A stretch of 64,000 bases of DNA from an uncultured Clostridia bacterium (lineage in GTDB: Bacteria > Bacillota > Clostridia > Oscillospirales > Ruminococcaceae). Of this stretch, positions 26,505 to 34,891 are shown piece by piece (position 1 is the first letter of the stretch; the number at the start of each line of letters is the position of its first letter). A program made the position numbers and the translations under genes. The notes under the pieces were generated by a model that was given only the letters and a program-made list of their open reading frames with translations, made no database searches and was not told where the DNA came from. The stretch lies in NCBI GenBank assembly GCA_947626755.1, contig CANQTP010000004.1:1-64000 (forward strand), in the 5' to 3' direction.

Positions 26505-27332
26505 ATGAAAATCAAAAAGATCCTTGCTGCAATCGCAGCAGGCGCTGTTGCTGTTTCAATGATGGCAATAAACGCATTTGCATCTACCGTTACACTTAAC
26601 TCGGACTACACAGGCGCATGGTCACAGAGCGCATTCATTCCTAAGTCTGAGCTGACAGCTATCGGCGGCGATGTTAAGGTAACACTTCACATCACTCCTA
26701 AGGCTCCTGTTATAGGTACTATCAACAGCCTGTTTGCTCCTATGGACGCTAACTGGACACGTCTTTCAGACCAGCTTACAAGTGATACAGCTGTTGTTAA
26801 GGAAGATGGCATGATCGTAGTAAACGGTACAGTTGCAGAAGATACAGTTTCTTTCGTTGTTCCTGCTGCAACAATTGAGGCTCTTACAGATGATGGTCTT
26901 TCATTCCAGCTCAATGATATTATCATAACATCTGCTGATCTTGAAGCAGGTGCTCCTGAAGCTGCAATGAGAACAGTTAACGAAGATCAGTCCGGTCTTA
27001 TGATCCAGAAGGGTATGACTTACGAAGAAGCTACAGCTCCCGCTCCTGCTGAAACAACAGCTGTTGCTGAAGAAGCTGCTCCCGCTGATGATGCTGCTGA
27101 AGCTGATGTTACCGATGAGGACGCTGATGATGCTGCTCCCGTTGCTGAAGCTGAGACCGAAGAAGCTGCTCCCGCTGCTGCTGAGGAAGCTGCTCCCGCT
27201 GAAACAACAGCTCCTGCTGCTGATACAGCTGCTACAACAGCTGCTGCTACAGGAAACGTTGCAGTTGCATCTATCGCTGCTGTAATGGCTGTTGCAGGTG
27301 TTGCAGTTATCGCTTCCCGCAAGAGAAAGTAA
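26505..27332 (+). CDS. Secreted TGN-SRKRK protein, third operon member
   Basis: 275 residues from the ATG at 26505 (TTTGGAGGAATTTACA). Signal peptide, then a ~150-residue beta-rich domain (TLNSDYTGAWSQSAFIPKSE ... LSFQLNDIIITSADLE), the same Ala/Pro/Glu linker, ATGN, helix and SRKRK. The domain is not obviously similar in sequence to its neighbours although the ends are nearly identical, as if one secretion/anchor cassette carries different modules. Its stop codon is directly followed by an R2 repeat (27333). Confidence 0.7.
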   Translation: MKIKKILAAIAAGAVAVSMMAINAFASTVTLNSDYTGAWSQSAFIPKSELTAIGGDVKVTLHITPKAPVIGTINSLFAPMDANWTRLSDQLTSDTAVVKEDGMIVVNGTVAEDTVSFVVPAATIEALTDDGLSFQLNDIIITSADLEAGAPEAAMRTVNEDQSGLMIQKGMTYEEATAPAPAETTAVAEEAAPADDAAEADVTDEDADDAAPVAEAETEEAAPAAAEEAAPAETTAPAADTAATTAAATGNVAVASIAAVMAVAGVAVIASRKRK

Positions 27333-27785
27333 GCAGACTGAGTCTGCACGCCTACAGACAAAGTTTAGTGATTTCTAACTTAATGCCTGCCGTGCATGAA
27401 GTAAGGCTGAGTTTGAAAAAAATTTTCCCGTCCATAATTATATGGACGGGAATTTTGTTTTTAGATTGCACTTTGCTTCATGCACGGTATACGTTAGGTT
27501 GAAAATCACAAAACAAACCCTGAAAGCGTGCAGGCTCAGCCTGCCCCGTCCATGTTATAATGGACGGGAATTTTTGTTTTTAGATTGCACTTTGCTTCAT
27601 GCACGGTATACGTTAGGTTGAAAATCACAAAACAAACCCTGAAAGCGTGCAGGCTCAGCCTGCCCCGTCCATGTTATAATGGACGGGAATTTTTGTTTTT
27701 AGATTGCACTTTGTTTCATGCACGGCAGGCATACACGGAATATAACTTAACTTTGCCTGAAGGGGTCAAGGCTACAGCCTTGCTC
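27333..27785. repeat. R2 repeat array: one complete palindromic element plus further units
   Basis: A complete element spans 27333-27544: an R2 unit beginning GCAGACTGAGTCTGC, a central hairpin CCCGTCCAT...ATGGACGGG (27428-27453), and an inverted R2 unit ending GCAGGCTCAGCCTGC. Two more inverted units follow, each with its own CCCGTCCAT/ATGGACGGG hairpin (ends ~27663 and ~27785). No gene in this stretch. Confidence 0.8.
27424..27725. repeat. 119-bp tandem repeat, about 2.5 copies
   Basis: The block CCCGTCCAT...TTTAGATTGCACTTTGC...CAGGCTCAGCCTGC recurs with a period of 119 bp (for example AGATTGCAC at 27463, 27582 and 27701), nearly without mismatch. Recent local duplication of half an R2 element plus its centre. 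Confidence 0.85.
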
Positions 27786-27830
27786 TCAACTCTTAACTTT
27801 CAACTCTATAAAAGGCGAATTCCTCATTTA

Positions 27831-28789
27831 TCAAGAGTTAATACTGAAAATCCTGCTTATATCATTATCGGATAAGCCGAAGGCTTTCATTTTGGCAAGT
27901 ATCTCATTATCTCGTTCTGCTCTGCCCTCTGCTCTTCCCTCTGCTTTTCCCTCTGCTTTTCCCTTGATGTAATTTTCTGACATTAAAGTATTATAATCCC
28001 AGAGTGCTTTTTGACGGGCATTGTATTCCAAGCGTTTCTGTTCGTCCTGGCTTATAACTTCAAGCGTATCGACTGCTTCTCTGATGTATTCATTACTGCT
28101 TGCTGCCATATCGAATTCCTCCTTCTTTTCAGCTTTCAGAAATCTTATCCAATCATACAGTTCCGTACCGTCTTCTTTTGTCGGAAGTTTTGGCAACTCT
28201 ATCAAGTGCCATTCCATTATGTCTGTATAGCAAATATTTTCGCTGTCCTCTCTTATGTGATAGATTGTGTGGAAACGTTCTGTTTCCTTAACATATTTGA
28301 AATCAAGAATGTTTATTCCAATGCATTTTTTAAAGTTTGAGTATATCTTGTCTATATTGGTCTGATCCACAAGCATTTTGGAAACGTAGAACGCGCTTCG
28401 TTCCGCCCAGCAGGCTGAGCCTGCACGCTTTCAGGCAAATTTTAGTGATTTTCAACTTAACGTATACCGTGCATGATGTAAAGTTGGATTTACAAAATGT
28501 TCCGCCTATATAGGCGGAAGTTCTTATAGATCGCGCTTTACTTAATGCACGTTATACTTAGGCGGGAAATCACAAAGTAAAGCCTGAAGGCGTCAAGGCT
28601 CAGCCTTGGCTTTACGTCCTCATGATTCTTGGGAAGATTTGCGTTTTTAAGAACAGTTTTCTTTATGTCGTCCACAGGGATATTCAGAACCGCACTTAAA
28701 AAGCCTTTCCGGACTTTGTCATTGTGCATTACCTCTTTGAAAGCGAAATCTACTTTCGGTGACATCATAAAATATTCCTGATCGGGCAT
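27831..28789 (-). pseudogene. Rpn/PD-(D/E)XK nuclease-family gene split by an R2 element
   Basis: The N-terminal piece (28789-28610) begins MPDQEYFMMSPKVDFAFKEV and runs to ...NHEDVK. The C-terminal piece (28409-27831) starts W-AERSAFYVSKMLVDQ and ends with the charged GKAEGKAEGRAEGRAERDNE tail and GLSDNDISRIF. Both match one Rpn-type protein. Between them, instead of the ~25-30 residues with the conserved Asp and Glu-x-Gln/Lys nuclease motif, lies a 200-bp R2 palindrome. The protein cannot be active as encoded. Promoter at 28822-28850 and start codon remain intact. Confidence 0.8.
28410..28609. mobile_element. Complete R2 palindromic element inside the Rpn gene (MITE-like)
   Basis: 200 bp, from GCAGGCTGAGCCTGC (28410-28424) through a central GTTCCGCC-TATATA-GGCGGAAG hairpin near 28500-28520 to CAAGGCTCAGCCTTG (28594-28608). 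The two halves are inverted R2 units. Exact edges are set by where the Rpn reading frame stops and resumes. No transposase is encoded and no clear target duplication is seen. Confidence 0.7.
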
Positions 28790-28821
28790 GGTTCAACGCT
28801 CCTTTACGTTCTTTCAATTAT

Positions 28822-28850
28822 ATTATAACACGCTCAACTTAAAATTGCAA
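28822..28850 (-). promoter_or_regulatory. Promoter of the broken Rpn gene
   Basis: Minus strand TTGCAA (28850-28845), 17-bp spacer, TATAAT (28827-28822). Confidence 0.65.
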
Positions 28851-28868
28851 TAGAAATTGACTGCAAAA

Positions 28869-28920
28869 AGTTGAGAGCCAAGATATAAGCGTTACTGCAA
28901 TATCTCAACTCTCAAGTCTC
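28869..28920. repeat. R1 palindromic repeat, copy c
   Basis: AGTTGAGAGCCAAGATATAAGC then GTTACTGCAATATCTCAACTC: arms and centre, one change from the consensus centre. Confidence 0.75.
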
Positions 28921-28933
28921 AAAACTTTAATTC

Positions 28934-29015
28934 AGATCGTGCTTTGCTTTGCCGCACATTATACTTAGGCAAGAAATCACAGAACTTTGCCTGAATGCGT
29001 GCAGGCTCAGCCTGC
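28934..29015. repeat. R2 repeat unit abutting cheD
   Basis: AGATCGTGCTTTGCTTTGCCGC at the left, GCAGGCTCAGCCTGC (29001-29015) at the right. The next base begins the cheD stop codon (minus strand). Confidence 0.75.
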
Positions 29016-29498
29016 TCAGACCATTTTTGTTTCTTTCATAGCGGCACGGACTTCCATTATCCCCGTGTCGCCGTGGAAAAATACCGTTCTTCCGAAATTA
29101 AGACCTGTTTCTTCGGCAACTATCCTTATCCTGTAAGAAGCAAGAACTTTCTTTACCGCTTCAACATTTCTTTCGCCTATATTGAACATCGAAGAACTGA
29201 CGCTGAACATCTGCGCCCCGCCCGCTATCTTTGCGGTAAGCCGTGAAGCGGACGCACCTTGAAGATTCATCGTCTGGATAAGCTCCATTATCCCTGTATC
29301 AGCATAACGCCGCTTGTTGTCTATTCCCTGTGCAGCGTCCTTGCTGAGCGGGAGCATTATGTGCGCAAGCCCCGCTATCTTCTTTTCATTATCGTAAAGA
29401 CATATCCCCACGCAAGACCCCAATGCGTATGTTACCAGTGTATCGGGCGCCTTGACTACATTCAGATCGGCTATTCCAACAGTAACAAGGTTCGCCAT
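29016..29498 (-). CDS. cheD: Chemoreceptor glutamine deamidase CheD
   Basis: 160 residues. CheD deamidates Gln residues of chemoreceptors and is stimulated or sequestered by CheC. The catalytic triad is visible: Thr23 and Cys29 in LVTYALGSCVG and His46 in GLAHIMLP, the same spacing as in Thermotoga CheD. The start overlaps the cheC stop as TAATG. Last gene of the flagellar operon; an R2 repeat touches its stop. Confidence 0.95.
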   Translation of the reverse strand: MANLVTVGIADLNVVKAPDTLVTYALGSCVGICLYDNEKKIAGLAHIMLPLSKDAAQGIDNKRRYADTGIMELIQTMNLQGASASRLTAKIAGGAQMFSVSSSMFNIGERNVEAVKKVLASYRIRIVAEETGLNFGRTVFFHGDTGIMEVRAAMKETKMV

Positions 29499-30121
29499 TA
29501 AACACCCACTCCCAACTTTTCAAAAAGAGTCTCCAAAGACTGCATTTCGGGAACAAGTATCATATTGCTCTTGATCTCACTGTCGCCGATGATGAAACTG
29601 TCATCTATGAACAGTACCTTATTTCCCACCTTTGCAAATTCGATCGTCGGAACACTGAGTATTGCTCCCACCATGTCAGAAGTAAGAGTGGGAACGGAAA
29701 TATCTATCGTCATTCCCGTCAATGATGCAAGCGCGTTGATGTAAGATGCCGCCATGATATTTCCCACTTCGGAAATAAGCGACCGTTCCATGTCGTTAAG
29801 GTTCATCATGTCCGCTATATCCGTTCCGAAAAGCTGCATGGTCATCTTGCTTGCAAACGCTCTCTGAATGATATACAGCATCATGCCGTGTATCTCTCCG
29901 GTTATATTTACAAGCATACCGATGGTAATATTCTCGGGACCGCCCAGAAATTTTACCGCATCGTTGAAATCCAGCAGCCGCACTGTGGGAACGGCAATAT
30001 TGGTCTCGCACTGTAGAAGATCCGCAAGTGCGCTGGCAGCATTTCCCGAACCGATATTTCCTATCTCTCTGAGTACATCTATATGTATATCTTTAAGCTG
30101 TTCTACATTTTGTATCGACAT
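29498..30121 (-). CDS. cheC: CheY-P phosphatase CheC
   Basis: 207 residues with the duplicated CheC fold. Both Glu-Asn phosphatase motifs are present: REIGNIGSGNAASALA near residue 20 and SEVGNIMAASYINALASLTG near residue 115. It dephosphorylates CheY-P and binds CheD, linking adaptation to signal output. Preceded by GGAGGCTGAATA. Coupled to cheD. Confidence 0.95.
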   Translation of the reverse strand: MSIQNVEQLKDIHIDVLREIGNIGSGNAASALADLLQCETNIAVPTVRLLDFNDAVKFLGGPENITIGMLVNITGEIHGMMLYIIQRAFASKMTMQLFGTDIADMMNLNDMERSLISEVGNIMAASYINALASLTGMTIDISVPTLTSDMVGAILSVPTIEFAKVGNKVLFIDDSFIIGDSEIKSNMILVPEMQSLETLFEKLGVGV

Positions 30122-30157
30122 TATTCAGCCTCCTAAACAATAGCGTTCAACGCGTTA

Positions 30158-30892
30158 TCAGTTTCTGAGATTATTTACAATGTTTTCAAGTTCGTCATGA
30201 GTCTTTACCATATTGACATTAAGCTGAAATGCCCTCTGATACTCAATTACCTTTGACATTTCATTTGCAATGTTCGTTGAAGAAGCTTCAACGAATCTCT
30301 GCTTTTTCCCCGTTTCGGGACTCGACACTGCAGGACCGCTTGACTGCGTTTCAATGAAATAGTTATCTCCCACCTGATCCAGTCCGTAGGGATTTTCAAA
30401 GGTGTAAACTCCCACCATTTCCGCAAGGGCAACCGCATCAATGTCCGTGCTGTCCTCATCGACAAACGGCACTGTTATCCTGTTTCCCTCATAATCCAGA
30501 ACATAAGCTCCGTACTCGTTGCAAAGCTCCCAGTAGCCGTCGGGGTGCTGAGTGATATAGAAGGAACCGTCCTTTGTGTATGTAACATCGCCCTCGGGGG
30601 TGAGGACTGCGAAAAATCCCTCGTCCAGCGCGGCAAAATCCAGTTCTCTGCCTGTTTCGCGGAGCTGTGACTGCTCAAACATCATATCTGTCTTGGGGAT
30701 CCTTACGCCGTGACCGTACTGCGTTTCCTCGTTGCGATTATTTCTTTCCGTATAGATAAGATCGGCAAAAGAAGGTCTTGAAGCCTTGAAGCCGTTTGTG
30801 TTGACGTTTGCAATATTGTTTGCGGTAATGTCCAGAGCCATCTGATACGCCATAACGCCCGAAGCCGCAGTATGATAACCTATTCTGCTCAT
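30158..30892 (-). CDS. flgG: Flagellar basal-body rod protein FlgG (FlgF/FlgG family)
   Basis: 244 residues. N-terminal YHTAASGVMAYQMALDITAN-NIANVNTNGFKAS is the bacterial flagellar rod/hook motif; the C-terminal FVEASSTNIANEMSKVIEYQ helix matches FlgG. Forms the distal rod. A second family member precedes it (30946-31698), so one is probably the proximal (FlgF-like) and one the distal rod protein; which is which is uncertain. GAAAGGATAATTATT precedes the ATG. Confidence 0.88.
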   Translation of the reverse strand: MSRIGYHTAASGVMAYQMALDITANNIANVNTNGFKASRPSFADLIYTERNNRNEETQYGHGVRIPKTDMMFEQSQLRETGRELDFAALDEGFFAVLTPEGDVTYTKDGSFYITQHPDGYWELCNEYGAYVLDYEGNRITVPFVDEDSTDIDAVALAEMVGVYTFENPYGLDQVGDNYFIETQSSGPAVSSPETGKKQRFVEASSTNIANEMSKVIEYQRAFQLNVNMVKTHDELENIVNNLRN

Positions 30893-30945
30893 AATAATTA
30901 TCCTTTCTGAAAACTATTTGTATAATTTTCAATTATATTTTACTG

Positions 30946-31698
30946 TCAGTTGATTTTTGCAAGATCGTTTGCAGCCATCTGATTGACACTGTTTATGATC
31001 TTCAAAGCGGTGCTGCAAGCGGTGAAAATGTGCTGTGAATCCATTGCCTTTATTGTCTCCTCCGCAACGTCAACGTTTGAACGTTCAAACCAGCCCTGCA
31101 TTATGCGGTATCTTTCGGGAATATCGCCGCCGATAGGCGTGTCCTGATAGGGACGCATAAGGTTGTCGTCAACCTTTTCAATGTCCGTTCCGCCGGGAAT
31201 GTAGCTGAGTCCGATATTGAAAGTCCTGCCGTCGTCCGTAGTAAGCTGACCGAACCTGTCTACCTGAAAATCTGCTGTTCCAAGCCGGATCCGTTCGCCG
31301 TTTTCGTCCAGAACGTAACCGCAAGTTCCGAGAGTAAGATAACCCTCGGCGTTTATGGTGAACTGACCGTTTCTTGTAAGAAGTCTCTCGCCTGTGCGGT
31401 ACTGTTCGATGTTGAAATAAACATTTCCAACAATAGCCATATCCAGACGCGAGCCTGTATTTTCAAAAGTTCCCTGCTCCAGATCGGTGAAAGTATAGTC
31501 AATGGTGCGGTAACGGATAGTTCCCGTGTCGCTGTGATCGCCGCGTATAAGGAGCAGCTTTTCCGCAAAAGTCGTGGGAATAGCTTCATCGGACTTGTAA
31601 CCTGCGGTTTTCACGTTAGCAAGGTTATTTGTTATAACGTTCATTATCCTCTGCTCGTTTATCATTCCGTTGGCAGCGGTGTAATATCCTCTTAGCAT
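30946..31698 (-). CDS. flgF: Flagellar hook-basal body protein (FlgF/FlgG family)
   Basis: 250 residues. YYTAANGMINEQRIMNVITN-NLANVKTAGYKSDE is the N-terminal rod motif; the central part has a hook-basal-body domain (TRNGQFTINAEGYLTLGTCG) and the end RSNVDVAEETIKAMDSQHIF. Assigned FlgF tentatively because it is the first of two paralogues; FlhO/FlhP-type naming in Bacillus would also fit. Follows the sigma factor gene directly. Confidence 0.8.
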   Translation of the reverse strand: MLRGYYTAANGMINEQRIMNVITNNLANVKTAGYKSDEAIPTTFAEKLLLIRGDHSDTGTIRYRTIDYTFTDLEQGTFENTGSRLDMAIVGNVYFNIEQYRTGERLLTRNGQFTINAEGYLTLGTCGYVLDENGERIRLGTADFQVDRFGQLTTDDGRTFNIGLSYIPGGTDIEKVDDNLMRPYQDTPIGGDIPERYRIMQGWFERSNVDVAEETIKAMDSQHIFTACSTALKIINSVNQMAANDLAKIN

Positions 31699-31727
31699 GA
31701 AAGCATCTTCCTTTCCTTAGGGTATCG

Positions 31728-32492
31728 TCATGTATTGATATAATCACTCATGTATTTTTTTAGTTTCTGAACAGCCTGCGCGTGGATCTGGCAAGCTCTG
31801 CTTTCGGAAATATCAAGGACTTTCCCTATATCCGAAAATCTCAGCTTCTCATAATAGTAAAGCGTCACCACAAGGCGTTCTCTTTCTTTCAGAGCCTTTA
31901 TGGCTTCTGCAAGGTACTTTGATCGTTCCTCATTATGCACCGATGATTCCGCCGACCATACGCCGTTTTCATCGGGACTTTCCGCAAGATCGAATCCCTT
32001 GTCTGCAAGCAGTTCTTCAAATGACAAAGTCTGTGACGTCGCCATCTGATATGTAAAATTCTCAAATCTGGAAAGTGTCAGCTTCATTTTTGCCGCCATT
32101 TCCTCATTGGTAGGTTCTCTGTCAAGTTCATTGAAAAGCTCGCTGTATGCGGTATCATATTCCTTTGCGAAACGTCTTATGCTTCGCGGGATAAAGTCCT
32201 GCCGCCTTATGTAGTCTATGATCGCGCCTCTGACCTTTATTGACGCATATGTCTCGAATTTTACATCTTTGTCGGGATCAAAGCTGTCTACTGCGTTCAG
32301 CAGCGCAACTGTAGCTTCGTTTACAATGTCCTCCGCGTCTGTGAATTTAAGATACATATTTCTTGTTGAAATTGCAGCGTACTTTACGATATTCATATAC
32401 GCCATAACAACGTTGTTGCGTATGGTTTTGTCGCCTGTTTCTTTATATCTTTTAAGGAGCAGCGCCCTTTCTTCTTTTTCGGTATCGGTCAA
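31728..32492 (-). CDS. fliA: Flagellar sigma factor FliA/SigD/WhiG
   Basis: 254 residues. Region 2 has FTDAEDIVNEATVALLNAVD and KFETYASIKVRGAIIDYIRR, region 3 RRFAKEYDTAYSEL, region 4 LKERERLVVTLYYYEKLRFSDI and SESRACQIHAQAVQKLK. It starts with TTG after GAGGTGGTGAGTTCC. Directs late flagellar and chemotaxis genes such as flagellin, which are not in this window. Its anti-sigma FlgM gene is not seen here. Sits directly after flhA, where flhF and flhG usually intervene. Confidence 0.93.
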   Translation of the reverse strand: MTDTEKEERALLLKRYKETGDKTIRNNVVMAYMNIVKYAAISTRNMYLKFTDAEDIVNEATVALLNAVDSFDPDKDVKFETYASIKVRGAIIDYIRRQDFIPRSIRRFAKEYDTAYSELFNELDREPTNEEMAAKMKLTLSRFENFTYQMATSQTLSFEELLADKGFDLAESPDENGVWSAESSVHNEERSKYLAEAIKALKERERLVVTLYYYEKLRFSDIGKVLDISESRACQIHAQAVQKLKKYMSDYINT

Positions 32493-32529
32493 AGGAACTC
32501 ACCACCTCTGTTCACCCTGCGGCGTTTAT

Positions 32530-34608
32530 TCAGACGGCGGGAGCGTCCTCAAGAGAAATATTTCCCACAGCCTGTATCTGAACGGAGTTATCGATCTCGC
32601 TGAACGAAAGCACTGTTATATTAGGGATAAACTGATCTATAAGCTTTTTGAAGTATATCCGCACTATGGGGGAAGTCAGCACTATAGGCACGGGAACAAC
32701 GTCCTTCACCTTTTCGATCTGCGCATTGAGTGCGGCAATAAGCTGCTGTATGGTCTGAGGATCCATTGCAAGGTAGGATCCCTGTTCGGATTTCTTTACC
32801 GAAGCAACTATTTTGTTTTCCGTGTCGGTATCCAGAGTCAGGACGCGTATCTGACCGCCGTCCGAGAAACGCCTTGTAATGGTTCGCTTCAGCGCCTGAC
32901 GGACATATTCCGTGGTGATGTCAATATCCCGCATATTATGCTGATTGTCCGCAAGGGTCTCAAGTATCGTCTGCAAGTCTCTGATCGGAACACCTTCTTT
33001 AAGGAGCATACACAGGACTTTCTGCAAATAAGCAGGCGTAACTACCGAAGGAACTATGTCCTCCACAAGAGCGGGATTCGACTGCTTCAGCTTGTCAAGC
33101 ATGGTCTTGACGTCCTGCCTTGAAAGCAGTTCATAGGCGTGATCCTTGATGATCTCCGAAAGATGGGTTATAATTACAGAAGTGGGATCAATAAGCGTGT
33201 ATCCTGCGATCTCCGCTTTCAGTTTGTTCTGTTCGGAGATCCACTTTGCGGGAATGTTGAACGCGGGTTCTATGGTGTCAATGCCGTCCACCTCTTTGGT
33301 GACGTTTCCGCTGTCAAGAGCAAGGTAGTGATCCATGAGTATTTCCGCATGAGCGACTATCTCGCCTTTTATCTTGATAACATATTGATTCGGGTTTATG
33401 TGCTGATTGTCGGTCATTCTCACCGACGGGAAAACCATTCCCATGTCCATTGCAAACTGTTTGCGGAAAATTACCACACGCTCTATAAGCGTTCCGCCCG
33501 CACTTTCGTCCGCAAGAGGGATAAGGCTGTAGCCGAACTCCATTTCTATGGGTTCAACGTTCAGCAGCTTGTAAACATTGTCAATATCCTTGTAATATTC
33601 CATTTCGGAAAGAGCTTCGCGGTTATCAGCCATTTCCTGAGCGCCGCTGTCAGTCGCAAGAGCAAGCTCCCGCTGGTTTCTCATAAGGATAACGCCAAGC
33701 GCCAGAAGAACTCCGCCGAGAACTACGAGCTGAACTTTCGGGAATCCCGGGATCAGCATCATTATCAGCATAACTATTCCCGCAATGATAAGTACCAGCG
33801 GCTGGGAAGTGAACTGATTCTTGATGTCAACGTTAAGGCTTTCCTCCGAAGCGGAACGGGTAACTATCATACCCATTGACGTTGAGATCAGCAGCGCGGG
33901 TATCTGCGAGCAAAGACCGTCGCCAACGGTTGAAATTGTATATGTGGAAAGTACGTCCATGAATTCCATTCCGTCAAAAACAAGTCCGACGATGGCACCG
34001 CCAAGAAGGTTTACTATCGCCGCAACGATGGAGAACGTTGCATCTCCCTTTACAAACTTGGAAGCACCGTCCATAGCTCCGAAGAAGTCGGATTCACGCT
34101 GGATCTTTGCGCGGCGGACTTTTGCTTCGTCCTCGTTGATGATACCCGAGTTAAGGTCGGCGTCAATAGCCATCTGCTTACCGGGCATGGCGTCCAAGGT
34201 AAATCTTGCGGTAACTTCCGCAACTCTCTCCGCGCCCTTTGTAACTACAAGCATCTGGACAACAGTTATAAGGATAAAAACTATAAATCCGATAAGAGCG
34301 TTGCCCTTCATAACGAACTGTCCGAACGCCTGAACTATCTGCCCTGCGTAGCCCTGCTGGAACAGGATCAGACGGGTGGAGGAAATATTCAGACCGAGCC
34401 TGAATATGGTGGTTATCAGCAGCATGGAGGGGAATATTGAAAACTCCAGCGGCTCTTTTATGTACATGGTTATCAGAAGAATGACCAGTGAAAGCGATAT
34501 ATTTACAACGAAAAGCATATCCAGCAGCCAAGTGGGCAGCGGAATGATTATCAGGAATATAGCAAGGATAACGAATACCGTTACCATGTTATTCAGTAAT
34601 TTTTTCAC
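32530..34608 (-). CDS. flhA: Flagellar export gate protein FlhA
   Basis: 692 residues, full length. About eight membrane helices fill the first ~320 residues, with the FHIPEP-family block PLEFSIFPSMLLITTIFRLG and TLDAMPGKQMAIDADLNSG; the C-terminal cytoplasmic domain binds export substrates. Starts with GTG; the AAGGAAGG site is ~12 bases away, rather far. Separated from flhB by a 283-bp gap with R2 and R3 repeats. Confidence 0.97.
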   Translation of the reverse strand: MKKLLNNMVTVFVILAIFLIIIPLPTWLLDMLFVVNISLSLVILLITMYIKEPLEFSIFPSMLLITTIFRLGLNISSTRLILFQQGYAGQIVQAFGQFVMKGNALIGFIVFILITVVQMLVVTKGAERVAEVTARFTLDAMPGKQMAIDADLNSGIINEDEAKVRRAKIQRESDFFGAMDGASKFVKGDATFSIVAAIVNLLGGAIVGLVFDGMEFMDVLSTYTISTVGDGLCSQIPALLISTSMGMIVTRSASEESLNVDIKNQFTSQPLVLIIAGIVMLIMMLIPGFPKVQLVVLGGVLLALGVILMRNQRELALATDSGAQEMADNREALSEMEYYKDIDNVYKLLNVEPIEMEFGYSLIPLADESAGGTLIERVVIFRKQFAMDMGMVFPSVRMTDNQHINPNQYVIKIKGEIVAHAEILMDHYLALDSGNVTKEVDGIDTIEPAFNIPAKWISEQNKLKAEIAGYTLIDPTSVIITHLSEIIKDHAYELLSRQDVKTMLDKLKQSNPALVEDIVPSVVTPAYLQKVLCMLLKEGVPIRDLQTILETLADNQHNMRDIDITTEYVRQALKRTITRRFSDGGQIRVLTLDTDTENKIVASVKKSEQGSYLAMDPQTIQQLIAALNAQIEKVKDVVPVPIVLTSPIVRIYFKKLIDQFIPNITVLSFSEIDNSVQIQAVGNISLEDAPAV

Positions 34609-34891
34609 GGTATAACGTAACCTTCCTTTCTCCTGCCAATAACTTTATTTAATGCGGATCTTCGGCAAATTTCGCGCACGTCCGTCCTTACCATTAAAAC
34701 TATGAAAACAATTTTAGTCTGTCGAAAAAATATTTTTTGCTTGTTTTTATAAACTCTGTTTCAAATCCCGCTTTGTTTCATGCACGCCGGGTATAAAGCG
34801 GGGAATAACAAAATAAAACCTGAAAGGGTGCAGGCTCAGCCTGCCTCTTAACTCTTTAATTACGCATTACGCATTACGAATTACGCATTAT
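34609..34891. repeat. flhB-flhA gap with R2 unit (34764-34844) and R3 repeat (34857-34891)
   Basis: The R2 unit ends GCAGGCTCAGCCTGC at 34830-34844. R3 (TAATTACGCATTACGCATTA and more) runs to the base before the flhB stop codon. A partial R1-like TCTTAACTCTTTAA links them. Nothing else recognisable at 34609-34763 apart from AT-rich sequence. Confidence 0.7.

Noticed and set aside
27424-27785. CRISPR array suspected from regular repeats
   Set aside because: Period of 119 bp with the whole unit repeated, no unique spacers and no cas genes.
28538-28609. C-terminal residues of the short Rpn N-terminal frame (PRLSLDAFRLYF...)
   Set aside because: Coded by the inserted R2 element, not by the original gene.
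32218-34333. Plus-strand frames of 170-301 residues opposite fliA and flhA
   Set aside because: Shadows of well-recognised minus-strand genes, without family features.
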